DNA of 64,000 nucleotides from Pseudomonas karstica (GCF_009707515.1 NZ_WLYI01000002.1:124001-188000); one strand, 5' to 3'; shown: positions 8,522-16,945, numbered from the stretch's first letter. The notes: generated by a model not told the origin, from the letters alone. Program-made: numbers and translations.

Positions 8522-9364
8522 TCAGGCGCCGTTGGCTTGGAACTGCTTTTGCAATTCCAATAGGGCCGGTGACGCGGGGGTGATGTGGTTGCGAGTCTGT
8601 GCCTGGATCAGCCAGCCGCTACGGTGCAGTTCCTTGACGATGAGGTCGAGCCTGGCCTGGGTATCGCTTTCTGCGCGACGGGTCCAGATCACCGACGGGG
8701 CCGGGTTGAGCTCTGGGGTGAGCGCGCGATAGCCCTGCCATTCGGCGATGTCGGCGATCAACGGGTTAATCAACGTGGCGTCATGCACCGCCGCGACGCA
8801 GTTATTGCCACGCAGTGCCAACAGGGACTCCGATGAGCTCTTGAAAGCCTTGATCTCGACGCCCAACTCAGTGAGAGGCTTGATGTAACTACTGCCCTGG
8901 GAGGTGCAGACTGGTTGGTTCTTCAGGTCCTCCCAATGGGTAATCTTGCTGTCCTTGAGCACTGCGGCAGTGCCGCCGACACGGTAGAACGGCGTCGGCA
9001 CAAACCCTAGGATCTCGCCACGCTCGGCCGTCCATTCCATGTTGGCGATCAGCAAATCAACTTTGCCCTGCTGCAGAAACTGCACGCGGTTGGCCGGCAA
9101 TACCGGCACCAGTTGCACCTCGACGTCCAGTCGGCGCCCCAGTTCCTGAGCCAAGTCGACGTTCAGACCACGAGGTTTGTGTGTGGCGGGATCAATCCCG
9201 CCGAAGGGACCACCGGACAGCAACACCCCGACCACCAACACGTGACGTTGCTGGATTTTATCCAGGGTTGCATCAGCCTGAGCGCTGGTCATGCCCACCA
9301 TCGAGATCAAGGCCCCCAGCATCACAGGCAACAATCGTTTAACGGGTGAGCGCTCGAGCAACAT
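8522..9364 (-). CDS. Periplasmic amino acid-binding protein (SBP family 3), first copy
   Basis: First gene of the operon. The frame is open to 9559, but I place the start at ATG 9364 because it has a good Shine-Dalgarno (GAGGGG) and yields a normal signal peptide (KRLLPVMLGALISMVGMTSAQA) with processing after AQA. The mature protein begins ADATLDKIQQRH and carries VGVLLSGGPFGGIDPATH and ANMEWTAERGEILGFVPTPFYRVGG, matching the downstream paralogue. Two binding proteins for one transporter could widen the substrate range, for example free and oxidised or disulfide forms. Family call secure, ligand unknown. Confidence 0.9.
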   Translation of the reverse strand: MLLERSPVKRLLPVMLGALISMVGMTSAQADATLDKIQQRHVLVVGVLLSGGPFGGIDPATHKPRGLNVDLAQELGRRLDVEVQLVPVLPANRVQFLQQGKVDLLIANMEWTAERGEILGFVPTPFYRVGGTAAVLKDSKITHWEDLKNQPVCTSQGSSYIKPLTELGVEIKAFKSSSESLLALRGNNCVAAVHDATLINPLIADIAEWQGYRALTPELNPAPSVIWTRRAESDTQARLDLIVKELHRSGWLIQAQTRNHITPASPALLELQKQFQANGA

Positions 9365-9611
9365 GGATTTCCCCTCATGAATGATCGGCGTAACCCCGAC
9401 CTGATGTGTGGGCATCCTAAGTACAGTTCTGAAGTAACGGAAATTCATATATCTAATATCGTTATAACTTACAGTATCTAAATTGACAGACGACCCTAAA
9501 AAAACCCATATATAACTGGGAAATCTTAGTGAAAAACAAATAAACCGCCGCCAACACATTATAAAATGTAATATTTATGTTTGCAGGCTTGATATAAAAA
9601 CAACACCGGAA
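9365..9611. promoter_or_regulatory. Divergent control region between thiol operon and lysR
   Basis: A conspicuously AT-rich 247-bp intergenic region in an otherwise GC-rich neighbourhood. It contains short dyads such as ACATT-ATAA-AATGT (9556-9569) and several T-N11-A spacings of the LysR type. It must hold the promoters of both the operon starting at 9364 and the divergent regulator at 9612. I cannot assign exact -35/-10 boxes with confidence. Confidence 0.5.
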
Positions 9612-10478
9612 ATGGCCATGTCGACCTCACCTACCCTCGATCTTGAATTACTGCGCACGTTCATCGCCGTGGCCGATCACCATAGTTTTGCCGAGGCCGG
9701 AGCGAAACTGGCCCGCACGCAATCGTCGGTCACCCAGCATATGCAACGCCTGGAACACCTTGTAGGCGTGAGCCTGTTCGAGAAGCGCGGGCGACAAAAA
9801 CAACTCACCGAAGCAGGCACACAGTTATTGCGCCACGCGCGGCAGATGCTCTCGCTCAACGATGGAGCCCTGAATTCCCTGCGTGAAAGCAGCTTGAGCG
9901 GCGTGTTGCGCATCGGCTCGCCCCATGACATCGCCGACACCATCCTGCCGCCGATCCTCAGCCACATCGCCCGCTCGGCACCGCGCTTGCGCCTGGAGAT
10001 CGATGTCGGCCGCAGCCCGTTCCTGATGGACGACCTGCACCGAGGGAAGGTCGACATGATAATTTCCACCCGCGAAGACCCAAGCCTCGAAGGCTTTGCC
10101 TTGCGCACCTCGCCGGTGTGGTGGATTTGCTCGGCGCAGTACACCCATACACCGGGTGAACCCTTGCCACTGATTCTCGTGGATGAACCGAGCATCTATC
10201 GCCGCTACGCGCTGGAAGCCCTGGAGCGCGCCAACATTCCCTGGCGCCAGGCCTACCTGGCGTCGAACCTGATCGGTATCAAGGCGGCGACGCGTGCGGG
10301 GCTGGGCGTCACGCCCAGAAGCATGGAAATGCTCGGCCCCGATATGCGCGTACTGGGTGAAAATGACGGATTGCCGCGACTGCCGGACGTCACCTATCAC
10401 CTGTGGATTCGCCCTAACACCGTGAACCCGCTGGTGCGTCGGGCCTATGAGTTGATCAAAAACAGCCAGGGGTATTGA
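9612..10478 (+). CDS. LysR-family transcriptional regulator
   Basis: A 288-residue LysR protein: N-terminal winged helix-turn-helix (DLELLRTFIAVADHHSFAEAG, then LARTQSSVTQHMQRLEHLVG) and a periplasmic-binding-protein-like effector domain from about residue 90. ATG 9618 is an alternative start. It is divergent from the transport and thiol operon, the usual arrangement for a LysR activator and its target, so I infer that it controls that operon in response to the imported compound or a pathway intermediate. It ends 9 bp before the convergent stop of the next gene. Confidence 0.9.
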   Translation: MAMSTSPTLDLELLRTFIAVADHHSFAEAGAKLARTQSSVTQHMQRLEHLVGVSLFEKRGRQKQLTEAGTQLLRHARQMLSLNDGALNSLRESSLSGVLRIGSPHDIADTILPPILSHIARSAPRLRLEIDVGRSPFLMDDLHRGKVDMIISTREDPSLEGFALRTSPVWWICSAQYTHTPGEPLPLILVDEPSIYRRYALEALERANIPWRQAYLASNLIGIKAATRAGLGVTPRSMEMLGPDMRVLGENDGLPRLPDVTYHLWIRPNTVNPLVRRAYELIKNSQGY

Positions 10479-10487
10479 TGACCGGCC

Positions 10488-11507
10488 TCAACTGCCCCCG
10501 CTATCGTGAGCTTCTTCGAAGAAGTAATCCTTCCAGCTCGCCGCCTGGTTTTTCAGTACGCCTAATTCCTGCAGTTTCTCGGCATAGATAAAAGTGCGCT
10601 GTGGCACCACGGTGAAATCGATTTCAGGGTCGGCGATGATTTTCTCAACCAATGACAGGGCCAGCTTCGATTGCTCCACCCGGATATAGGTCTGGGCAGC
10701 CGCAGGCTTGTCGGCCTTGATGATTTTCTCGGCTTCAACCAATGCGTCGTAAAACGCCTTGTAGGTTTTCGGGTTGTCGTCGTGGAATTTTTCAGTGGTG
10801 TACAGCACGTTGAATGTGGCTTGGCCGCCGAGTACATCGTAGGAACTGAGCACCTTGTGCACGTTGGGGTTCTGCAGTTCCTGGTACTGGAACGGCGGGC
10901 TGGAAAAATGCGAGTTGATCTCGGAACCGCCTGCAATCAGCGCCGCCGTCGCGTCCGGGTGGGCAAGGCTGATCGAGATATCGTCAAATTTCTTGAACTG
11001 TTCTTTGCCAAACTGCTTGGCCGTTTCGATCTGCAAGGTGCGTGACTGGAAGCCGACACCCGCCGCAGGGACAGCGATGCGATCTTTTTCCGTGAAGTCC
11101 TTGAGGCTTTTCACATTCGGATTATTCGTCAGCAGGTAATTGGGCATCGAACCCAGCGAAGCGATAGCCTTGACGTTCTGCTTGCCCTTGGTCCGGTCCC
11201 AGATCGTGAGCATCGGCGGCACGCCGGCCGACACCACATCCAGAGCGCCGGCCAACAGCGCTTCGTTCATCGCCGTGGCACCCGAAATACTGTTCCAGTC
11301 GACCTTGATGTCGAGGCCCTGCGCCTTGCCATGCTTCTCGATGAGCTGCTGATCGCGTACCACATCCAGTATCAGGTAACCGATGCCAAATTGCTGGGCA
11401 ATGCTGATTTTTCCTTCGGCCTGAACGCCGGGGCTGAGCAACGCCGTCACCGCTGCCACGGATGCTGCCAACAGGGTCAATGCGCAGCGTTTGAAGGGAG
11501 TCGCCAT
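10488..11507 (-). CDS. TauA/SsuA-like ABC transporter substrate-binding protein (orphan)
   Basis: A 339-residue secreted binding protein of the NitT/TauT family. The signal peptide ends near AVTALLSPGVQA; the body has GYLILDVVRDQQLIEKHGKAQGL, NSISGATAMNEALLAGALDVVSAGVPPML and a C-terminal helical region. Relatives bind sulfonates, nitrate or other oxyanions. No permease or ATPase gene lies beside it, so it must use a transporter encoded elsewhere or belong to a remnant operon with the small Mop protein just upstream. The neighbouring sulfur genes make a sulfonate ligand plausible but unproven. Confidence 0.85.
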   Translation of the reverse strand: MATPFKRCALTLLAASVAAVTALLSPGVQAEGKISIAQQFGIGYLILDVVRDQQLIEKHGKAQGLDIKVDWNSISGATAMNEALLAGALDVVSAGVPPMLTIWDRTKGKQNVKAIASLGSMPNYLLTNNPNVKSLKDFTEKDRIAVPAAGVGFQSRTLQIETAKQFGKEQFKKFDDISISLAHPDATAALIAGGSEINSHFSSPPFQYQELQNPNVHKVLSSYDVLGGQATFNVLYTTEKFHDDNPKTYKAFYDALVEAEKIIKADKPAAAQTYIRVEQSKLALSLVEKIIADPEIDFTVVPQRTFIYAEKLQELGVLKNQAASWKDYFFEEAHDSGGS

Positions 11508-11554
11508 GAAAACCTCAACATTATAGGAACAACAGGCACACGCCTCTGTACCGA

Positions 11555-11576
11555 CAAAAAAAGCGGCCGAGGCCGC
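11555..11576 (-). terminator. Rho-independent terminator after the Mop gene
   Basis: GCGGCC-GA-GGCCGC hairpin followed on the minus strand by seven Ts. It sits 25 bp beyond the stop of the Mop-domain gene and 48 bp ahead of the TauA-like start, so it would end or attenuate transcription between them. Confidence 0.7.
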
Positions 11577-11600
11577 AAATATTCACTTTCAATCCGACTA

Positions 11601-11816
11601 TCAGAGCTTGGCGATCGAAACCTCGGTGGATTTAACGAAGGCAATCACCTCGCTCCCCACTTTCAATTCAAGGTCTCGCACCGAACGGGTCGTAATTACC
11701 GAGGTGACAATGCCGGAAGCGGTTTGCACATCGATTTCGGAAACCACTTCGCCTAGCACTATTTCCTTGATGACGCCCTTGAACTGGTTCCGGACGTTGA
11801 TCGCTTTGATGGTCAT
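11601..11816 (-). CDS. Mop/TOBE-domain molybdopterin-binding protein
   Basis: A 71-residue protein that is a single TOBE (Mop) domain: MTIKAINVRNQFKGVIKEI near the start and GSEVIAFVKSTEVSIAKL at the end, the usual length for molbindins. Such proteins bind molybdate or tungstate oxyanions as oligomers in the cytoplasm and act in Mo homeostasis or as sensors. It is followed by a terminator and preceded by a perfect inverted repeat (11899-11924). No mod genes are in the window. Family call strong, role inferred. Confidence 0.88.
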   Translation of the reverse strand: MTIKAINVRNQFKGVIKEIVLGEVVSEIDVQTASGIVTSVITTRSVRDLELKVGSEVIAFVKSTEVSIAKL

Positions 11817-11898
11817 GGTGAAGTTTCCTATCTGATCTCGGGCTCATCCGCCTGGATGTGCAGGCCTCCAAAGTGCACCACCAGCACCAACAATAAAA

Positions 11899-11924
11899 GG
11901 AATAAATAACTATTTATTTATTCC
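11899..11924. repeat. Perfect 11-bp inverted repeat upstream of the Mop gene
   Basis: GGAATAAATAA and TTATTTATTCC flank a 4-bp centre, inside the 323-bp gap between the cytochrome and Mop genes and about 85 bp upstream of the Mop start codon. The AT-rich symmetry suits a dimeric regulator. No T-tract or GC stem argues against a terminator. The regulator is unknown. Apart from this repeat and the terminator at 12084-12124, I see nothing else in the gap. Confidence 0.55.
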
Positions 11925-12083
11925 ATAATGAAATATAAAAACACCAAGCAATACCAGTCCTGGCTCGGGAAACGCCCAGGCCAATCTACGTTCGCGTCGT
12001 CTAGCGAAGCGACACTCTCTAATCGTAGGTCCTGGCTTTACCGCTGACTCGACTTTCCCCTCAAAGATCGTGCCGATCAGATA

Positions 12084-12124
12084 AAAAGGGCAGGCAGGGG
12101 CATTGCACCTGCGCCAGCCCTTTT
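12084..12124 (-). terminator. Terminator after the dehydrogenase operon
   Basis: A long dyad whose outer arms are AAAAGGGC and GCCCTTTT with inner complementary GC segments; on the minus strand the right arm runs into TTTTTAT. It lies 16 bp past the cytochrome c stop codon, as expected for the end of the three-gene operon. Confidence 0.65.
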
Positions 12125-12139
12125 CAAGTAATAACAGCC

Positions 12140-13501
12140 TCAGGGCTTGGCGATATTGGTCCGCGAGACTGCGGGCGACTCTATCGGCAACGTGTCCCTC
12201 AGTTGCTTGACCTGAGCGCTCCTCACTGCAGGCGCCTGATTGCCCCAACTGCTGCGGATGAACGTCAGCAACTGTGCCACCTCAGCATCCGACAAACGCC
12301 AGGCGAAACCGGGCATGCCAAGCTCAGACGGCGCCGTTGCGGTGGCTGGCAGCTTGCTGCCCGTCAGTACCAGGCGAATCATCGACACTGGATCCTGCGC
12401 AAGCACCGAGGAGTTGCCCGCAATTTTCGGAAAGACCCGTGCGTAGCCTTGACCGTTGGTGCGATGGCAAGCAGCGCAGTTGTCGACATACAGTTCAGCG
12501 CCACGGCTGTCTTCTTGCCCGGCAGCCAACGCGTTGGCTGTAGTCGGATCGGCCTTGAAACTCGATACCTGACGATCGCCGGCTGGCAGCGTCTTCAAGT
12601 ACGCAGCCATCGCTTGCAGGTCGCCATCGTTCAGGTGCTGGGTGCTATGAACGACCACATCGCCCATGGCGCTACCCACTACTGCGTGGGTCGTGCTGCG
12701 TGCACTGCGCATCGTCGCGACGATGTCTTCGGCACTCCAAGCGCCCAGGCCGTCAGCCGGGTTCCCGCGCAGGTTGACCGCCAGCCAACCATCGATGACC
12801 GGCCCGCCTGACAGGTAGGCCGGGCTCGACTCATCCAGCGCTTTTTCCTGCAGGGTCAACGCCCGTGGTGTATGGCAACTGCCGCAATGCCCAAGACCTT
12901 GAACCAGATAGGCTCCGCGAGCAACCTGAGGGTCTTTGTAGCCGTCGGCGTTGAATGCCACCGCATCAGGATCAGGCGCGAATACCTTGCGCCAGATCGC
13001 CAGCGGCCAGCGCATGGACAGTGGCCACGGCACTTCGTTGGCGCGATTTTCGGCGTGGACCGGCGCTACACCGCGCATGAAATACGCGTATAGCGCCCGC
13101 ATATCGTCATCGCTGATCTTCGCGTATGCCGGGTAAGGCATGGCCGGGTACAGGCTAGCCCCGTCGGCCGCAATTCCATGACGAATCGCACGGTCGAAAT
13201 CATCCAGCGAATAGTTGCCGATACCGGATTTTTTGTCGGGCGTGATGTTGCTGCTGTACAGCGTGCCAATCGGCGAGGCAATCGGCAGGCCACCCGCGAA
13301 TGGCTTGCCGCCCTTGCCGGTGTGACAGGCCGTGCAGTCGCCAGCGTCGGCCAGGTAACGGCCCTTCTCGATCAGCGCAGCCTGTTCTGCCTCAGGCGAT
13401 GCCTGCAATGAGCGGGTGTGAGTTGGCCAGAAAGCGAACACCAACACTACAACCAACACCAGCATGCCGAGTCCGAACAGACTCAAGAGAAACTTTTTCA
13501 T
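12140..13501 (-). CDS. Tri-haem cytochrome c subunit of a membrane dehydrogenase
   Basis: A 453-residue cytochrome with an N-terminal membrane anchor or signal (residues 4-26) and three CXXCH haem motifs: CTACH (C56-H60), CGSCH (C206-H210) and CAACH (C342-H346). This is the layout of the cytochrome subunit of gluconate 2-dehydrogenase-type FAD enzymes and alcohol dehydrogenase subunit II. It would take electrons from the GMC flavoprotein encoded just upstream (12 bp gap) and pass them to ubiquinone in the inner membrane, with its haem domains in the periplasm. Last gene of the operon. The family is clear; the sugar or acid substrate is not. Confidence 0.92.
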   Translation of the reverse strand: MKKFLLSLFGLGMLVLVVVLVFAFWPTHTRSLQASPEAEQAALIEKGRYLADAGDCTACHTGKGGKPFAGGLPIASPIGTLYSSNITPDKKSGIGNYSLDDFDRAIRHGIAADGASLYPAMPYPAYAKISDDDMRALYAYFMRGVAPVHAENRANEVPWPLSMRWPLAIWRKVFAPDPDAVAFNADGYKDPQVARGAYLVQGLGHCGSCHTPRALTLQEKALDESSPAYLSGGPVIDGWLAVNLRGNPADGLGAWSAEDIVATMRSARSTTHAVVGSAMGDVVVHSTQHLNDGDLQAMAAYLKTLPAGDRQVSSFKADPTTANALAAGQEDSRGAELYVDNCAACHRTNGQGYARVFPKIAGNSSVLAQDPVSMIRLVLTGSKLPATATAPSELGMPGFAWRLSDAEVAQLLTFIRSSWGNQAPAVRSAQVKQLRDTLPIESPAVSRTNIAKP

Positions 13502-13513
13502 GGGTTTCTCTCC

Positions 13514-15295
13514 TTAGGCCTGAACCAGCGGGCCGGGGTTCTTCAGGTATTGCTCACGAATGGCCTTGGCAGACCAATACGCCAGCGCGCCCACCATCCC
13601 GGTCGGGTTGTAGCCGTTGTTTTGCGGGAATGCGTTGGCGCCGATGGCAAACACGTTATGCACATCCCAGGATTGCAAATACCGATTCAACGCCGAGGTC
13701 TTGGGGTCGCTGCCCATGATCGCGCCACCACAGGTATGGGTGCTTTGGTACTTGGTGATGTTGTAATGTTCTCCTGGTTTCTTCGCATCGCCTGCCACAG
13801 CGGTTGGGTTGAGGATTTTCGACATCTCCAGCGCCTTGCCGACCAGGAATTGCGAGGCCTTGATTTCATTGTCGTGCCAGTCGAAGTTCATCCGCAGCAG
13901 TGGTCGCCCGAAGCCGTCCTTATAGGTCGGATCCAGGCTCAGGTAGTGCTGACGGTACGACATGCAGGCACCCTGCACTTCGAAGTAAAACGAGTGACGG
14001 AACGCATCGCTGGCGGCCTGCTTCCACTGTGTGCCCCAAGCTGGCGTGCCCGGTGGAACGTTGATTCCACGCACGGGCCCGGCACCCGGTTGTCGCGCCC
14101 AGATAATCCCGCCGCCGACGAAACCAGCCTTGGCATTGTCCAGTTGGTTACCGTTGAGGTTGTCCATGGTCGTGCCCGCGCCACCGATGCCGATGAACTG
14201 GTTGGCCTGCACTTCCTTACCGAAAAACAGCACCACGCGGTTGAGGTTCTGGTACGAGTAATTACGGCCGACGGTCCCTTCGCCGCTCAACGGGTCGTAC
14301 GGTTTGCCGATGCCCGAGAGCAGCATCAAGTGCACGTTGTATAAGGAGAATGCGCAGAGCAGCACCAGATCGGCCTGCTGCTCGACTTCACGGCCCTGGG
14401 CATCCAGATACGTAACCCCGGTGGCCTTCTTGCCATCGCTGTCGAGATTGACCTTCAGCACTTGCGCATGGGTGCGCAGTTCGAAGTTCTTGCGCTGGCG
14501 CAGCACCGGTAGAATGCTGATGTTCGGACTGGCTTTGGAGTAGTTGAGGCAACCGTAATCGCTGCAGAACCCGCAGGCGTTGCAAGGCCCCATCTGGCAT
14601 CCGTATGGATTGACGTAAGGCGCAGACGCATTGGATGCAGGGATCGGATACGGGTCCCAACCCATCTCCCGGGCCGCGCCGTAAAACATTTCCGCGCCGA
14701 GATAATTCGGGTTCGGACCCAATGGGAACTCACGCGAGCGCGAACCTTCGAACGGGTTGCCGCCCGGCTGCTTGGCGCCCTGAATCACACCGGCCTTGCC
14801 GGAGGTACCACAGACGTATTCGAAGTGATCGAAGTGCGGCTCAAGGTCTTCGTAGCTGAGCGGAAAGTCCTGGATCGTCATGTCGCTGGGAATGAATTTT
14901 GCGCCATAGCGCTGTTCGACATTGCTGCGCAACTTGAAGTCTTCCGGCAACGCGCGAAAGTGACAGCCAGACCAGTGACTACCCGCCCCACCCACGCCGG
15001 TGCCCGGTTTGAATGAGCCCATCTGCCGATATGGCACGGCGGTGGATGTCAGGTTATGCCGCGCGGTAACGGTTTCCTGTGACAGGCTTTGCAGATAGCG
15101 GCGATGCACCGAACCTTCGAGTTCATCGACGACTTTCGGGTAGGCAAAATCAGGCTGCGTGTCACGATCAGCGCCGCGCTCCAACACCACCACTGTCAAC
15201 CCTGCATCGGTGAGCTCCTTGGCCATGATCGCCCCGGTCCAGCCCATGCCAACAATCACAGCGTCTACTTTTGGCTTAACGTTCGCCATGCTCAA
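13514..15295 (-). CDS. GMC-family FAD dehydrogenase large subunit (gluconate 2-dehydrogenase-like)
   Basis: A 593-residue GMC oxidoreductase. The FAD dinucleotide-binding motif VIVGMGWTGAIMAKEL lies near residue 13, a four-cysteine stretch (CQMGPCNACGFCSDYGC) near residues 215-235 is typical of this membrane dehydrogenase subfamily, and the C-terminal FAD-contact region reads NVFAIGANAFPQNNGYNPTGMVGALA. It probably rides to the periplasm with the twin-arginine small subunit encoded upstream (4 bp overlap). Relatives oxidise gluconate, 2-ketogluconate, sorbitol or other polyols and acids. The shared operator with the glyoxylate/serine gene block suggests a C2-C4 hydroxy acid or a sugar acid as substrate. 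Confidence 0.9.
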   Translation of the reverse strand: MSMANVKPKVDAVIVGMGWTGAIMAKELTDAGLTVVVLERGADRDTQPDFAYPKVVDELEGSVHRRYLQSLSQETVTARHNLTSTAVPYRQMGSFKPGTGVGGAGSHWSGCHFRALPEDFKLRSNVEQRYGAKFIPSDMTIQDFPLSYEDLEPHFDHFEYVCGTSGKAGVIQGAKQPGGNPFEGSRSREFPLGPNPNYLGAEMFYGAAREMGWDPYPIPASNASAPYVNPYGCQMGPCNACGFCSDYGCLNYSKASPNISILPVLRQRKNFELRTHAQVLKVNLDSDGKKATGVTYLDAQGREVEQQADLVLLCAFSLYNVHLMLLSGIGKPYDPLSGEGTVGRNYSYQNLNRVVLFFGKEVQANQFIGIGGAGTTMDNLNGNQLDNAKAGFVGGGIIWARQPGAGPVRGINVPPGTPAWGTQWKQAASDAFRHSFYFEVQGACMSYRQHYLSLDPTYKDGFGRPLLRMNFDWHDNEIKASQFLVGKALEMSKILNPTAVAGDAKKPGEHYNITKYQSTHTCGGAIMGSDPKTSALNRYLQSWDVHNVFAIGANAFPQNNGYNPTGMVGALAYWSAKAIREQYLKNPGPLVQA

Positions 15296-16053
15296 CCCCT
15301 CCGTCCGGCCAGGTCGACCGGGGGCAGCGGGTACGGCTTGTCACGCACGGTCACCCAATCCATGTAATCGGCGCGCATGCCGGGATAACCGATCATCTTC
15401 CACGCGCCCATGTTTTTGTTGCCGCCGTGCGAAGGGTCGGCGAAGTAACCGTTGCGCACTTCACTGAGCAGGCTGGTAAAGAACAGCTTTGACGAGATGT
15501 CTTCCAGCGCCAGCTTGCCGCTCTCGGCACTCTTGAGCAGGTCCTCCTGCTGGGAAGTCGACAGCTGTGCGAAGGTCTTGCCGGAAAAGGACTTCTTGCA
15601 ACTGGCATCGACCGCGTTGATGCCGACACGTAGCGTTTCGCGCAAGGTCAAGCGCCCCTGATAGCCAAACTCGGGCGCGGCTTCGATGAATGGCCCCTGC
15701 ATGTACCAGATGCCACCGTTGGCATAGGGCGTCTGCATGTGGCGGTCGAGAAACTCCGGCACACCCAGTTCGACGGCGCCGGGGCCAACCGGGTCAGACG
15801 GGATCAAACGGTCGCAGGCTGCAATCAGGAATACCCACTCTTGCGGGGTGAAAAACGTTGGCTTGTAATCATCGGCTTTGGCCGGTCCCCCGGTGCCTGG
15901 TTGGGCGTCACTCGCCGGGGTCTGGGCGAATGCGCCGGTGGGAAGACCTGCACTTGCCAGGGTTACCACGGGGATCAGCGTCAACGACTTGCGCAAGAAA
16001 TCGCGGCGTCCGGGGGAATTATGATTATCACCTCTACGCGGAAAATCGGTCAT
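15292..16053 (-). CDS. Gluconate 2-dehydrogenase subunit 3-family protein with Tat signal
   Basis: Small subunit of about 253 residues. It has a twin-arginine signal (GRRDFLRKSLTLIPVVTLAS) near its N-terminus and the subunit-3 domain after about residue 60 (FFTPQEWVFLIAACDRLIPSD). I prefer ATG 16053, preceded by GAGG at a good distance, over the in-frame ATG at 16074. In characterised homologues this subunit escorts the FAD subunit, which lacks its own signal, through the Tat pathway. It heads the operon and has a GntR-type palindrome about 70-90 bp upstream (16124-16141). Confidence 0.88.
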   Translation of the reverse strand: MTDFPRRGDNHNSPGRRDFLRKSLTLIPVVTLASAGLPTGAFAQTPASDAQPGTGGPAKADDYKPTFFTPQEWVFLIAACDRLIPSDPVGPGAVELGVPEFLDRHMQTPYANGGIWYMQGPFIEAAPEFGYQGRLTLRETLRVGINAVDASCKKSFSGKTFAQLSTSQQEDLLKSAESGKLALEDISSKLFFTSLLSEVRNGYFADPSHGGNKNMGAWKMIGYPGMRADYMDWVTVRDKPYPLPPVDLAGRRG

Positions 16054-16123
16054 TGCGTTCCTCATCTCCGCCAAACAGACGGATTCTTATTGTTGGGAGA
16101 GGAACCCAGTGTCACCGATTATG

Positions 16124-16141
16124 TATTTTGAATTCAATATT
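16124..16141. promoter_or_regulatory. GntR-type operator in front of the dehydrogenase operon
   Basis: TATTTTGAATTCAATATT differs at only two positions from the perfect palindrome at 17050-17069. It lies upstream of the gene starting at 16053, in the promoter region, which suggests control by the adjacent GntR regulator. Confidence 0.7.
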
Positions 16142-16211
16142 CATTTTTAACTACAGTATGAACGTCAGGCGGTCAGCCAGATGTCGAGGTCACGCGCCCT
16201 GCTTATGCTTT

Positions 16212-16937
16212 TTAGCGGCGAATCGAATCTGGGTGTTCGCAGTCGTCACGCACCATGAGCATGATCGCGTCACGTTTTTCCAGAAGATGGTGACGCAAGA
16301 TAGTGCTCAAACGCTTGCCATCGCGTGCCTGCAAGGCTTCGATCATTTCTTCGTGATCATGCAACGCCCGCTCCCATTTTGGCGCTTGCTGGTTGGACAG
16401 GAAACGCAAGGCATGGATACGCCGGTTCAAGGACAAGTACACTTGACGCAGCGCCGAATTGCGCGCGGCCAGGTTGATCAGGTCGTGAATGGCACGGTTG
16501 CGCTGGAAATACCCCGGCAGGTCGTTCTGGTTCTTGCTGACCACCATGGCGTAGTGCAGCGCCTGGATCTCTTCGAGTTCCTGGGCAGTAATGCGCTCAC
16601 AGGCCAACTCCCCCGCGAAGGCTTCGATGCCGCTCATCAACTCGAAGGTTTCGCGAATCTCCAACTCTGACATCCGCGCGACGCTCGCACCGCGGTTGGG
16701 GTTGATTTCGATCAAGCCCTCTACCGCCAGGACTTTCAATGCCTCGCGCAGGGGCGTGCGGGAAATACCAAGGGTTTCGCACAACTCGCGCTCGTTGAGT
16801 TTCTTTCCCGGTGCCAATACGCCTTCGGTAATAAAGCTGCGCAGGTGTTCCACGACTATATCGTGCAACCGCTGACGTTCGACCTTGGGCATCAGCCTAG
16901 GGCTGCCTGGCTCGCCCGAACCTTCCATATTTTGCAT
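16212..16937 (-). CDS. GntR-family (FCD/FadR subfamily) transcriptional regulator
   Basis: A 241-residue regulator: winged helix-turn-helix at about residues 20-85 (GKKLNERELCETLGISRTPLREALKVLAVEGLIE) and an all-helical FCD effector domain to the end (FELMSGIEAFAGELACERI; RNRAIHDLINLA; HDHEEMIEAL). FCD regulators usually bind small carboxylates through a metal site. It lies between the dehydrogenase operon and the aminotransferase gene, and the same palindrome appears at all three starts. One copy covers its own start codon, suggesting autorepression. ATG 16928 is an alternative start inside the operator. Regulator call strong, ligand unknown. Confidence 0.92.
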   Translation of the reverse strand: MQNMEGSGEPGSPRLMPKVERQRLHDIVVEHLRSFITEGVLAPGKKLNERELCETLGISRTPLREALKVLAVEGLIEINPNRGASVARMSELEIRETFELMSGIEAFAGELACERITAQELEEIQALHYAMVVSKNQNDLPGYFQRNRAIHDLINLAARNSALRQVYLSLNRRIHALRFLSNQQAPKWERALHDHEEMIEALQARDGKRLSTILRHHLLEKRDAIMLMVRDDCEHPDSIRR

Positions 16938-16945
16938 TCAAAATC
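16928..16945. promoter_or_regulatory. Operator overlapping the gntR start codon
   Basis: TATTTTGCATTCAAAATC matches the 17050-17069 palindrome at 16 of 18 positions and includes the ATG at 16937. Binding there would block transcription or initiation of the regulator itself. Inferred from sequence similarity only. Confidence 0.65.

Noticed and set aside
11910..12248. 112-codon minus-strand frame downstream of the cytochrome gene
   Set aside because: Overlaps the cytochrome end in another frame and spans the terminator; composition is not protein-like.
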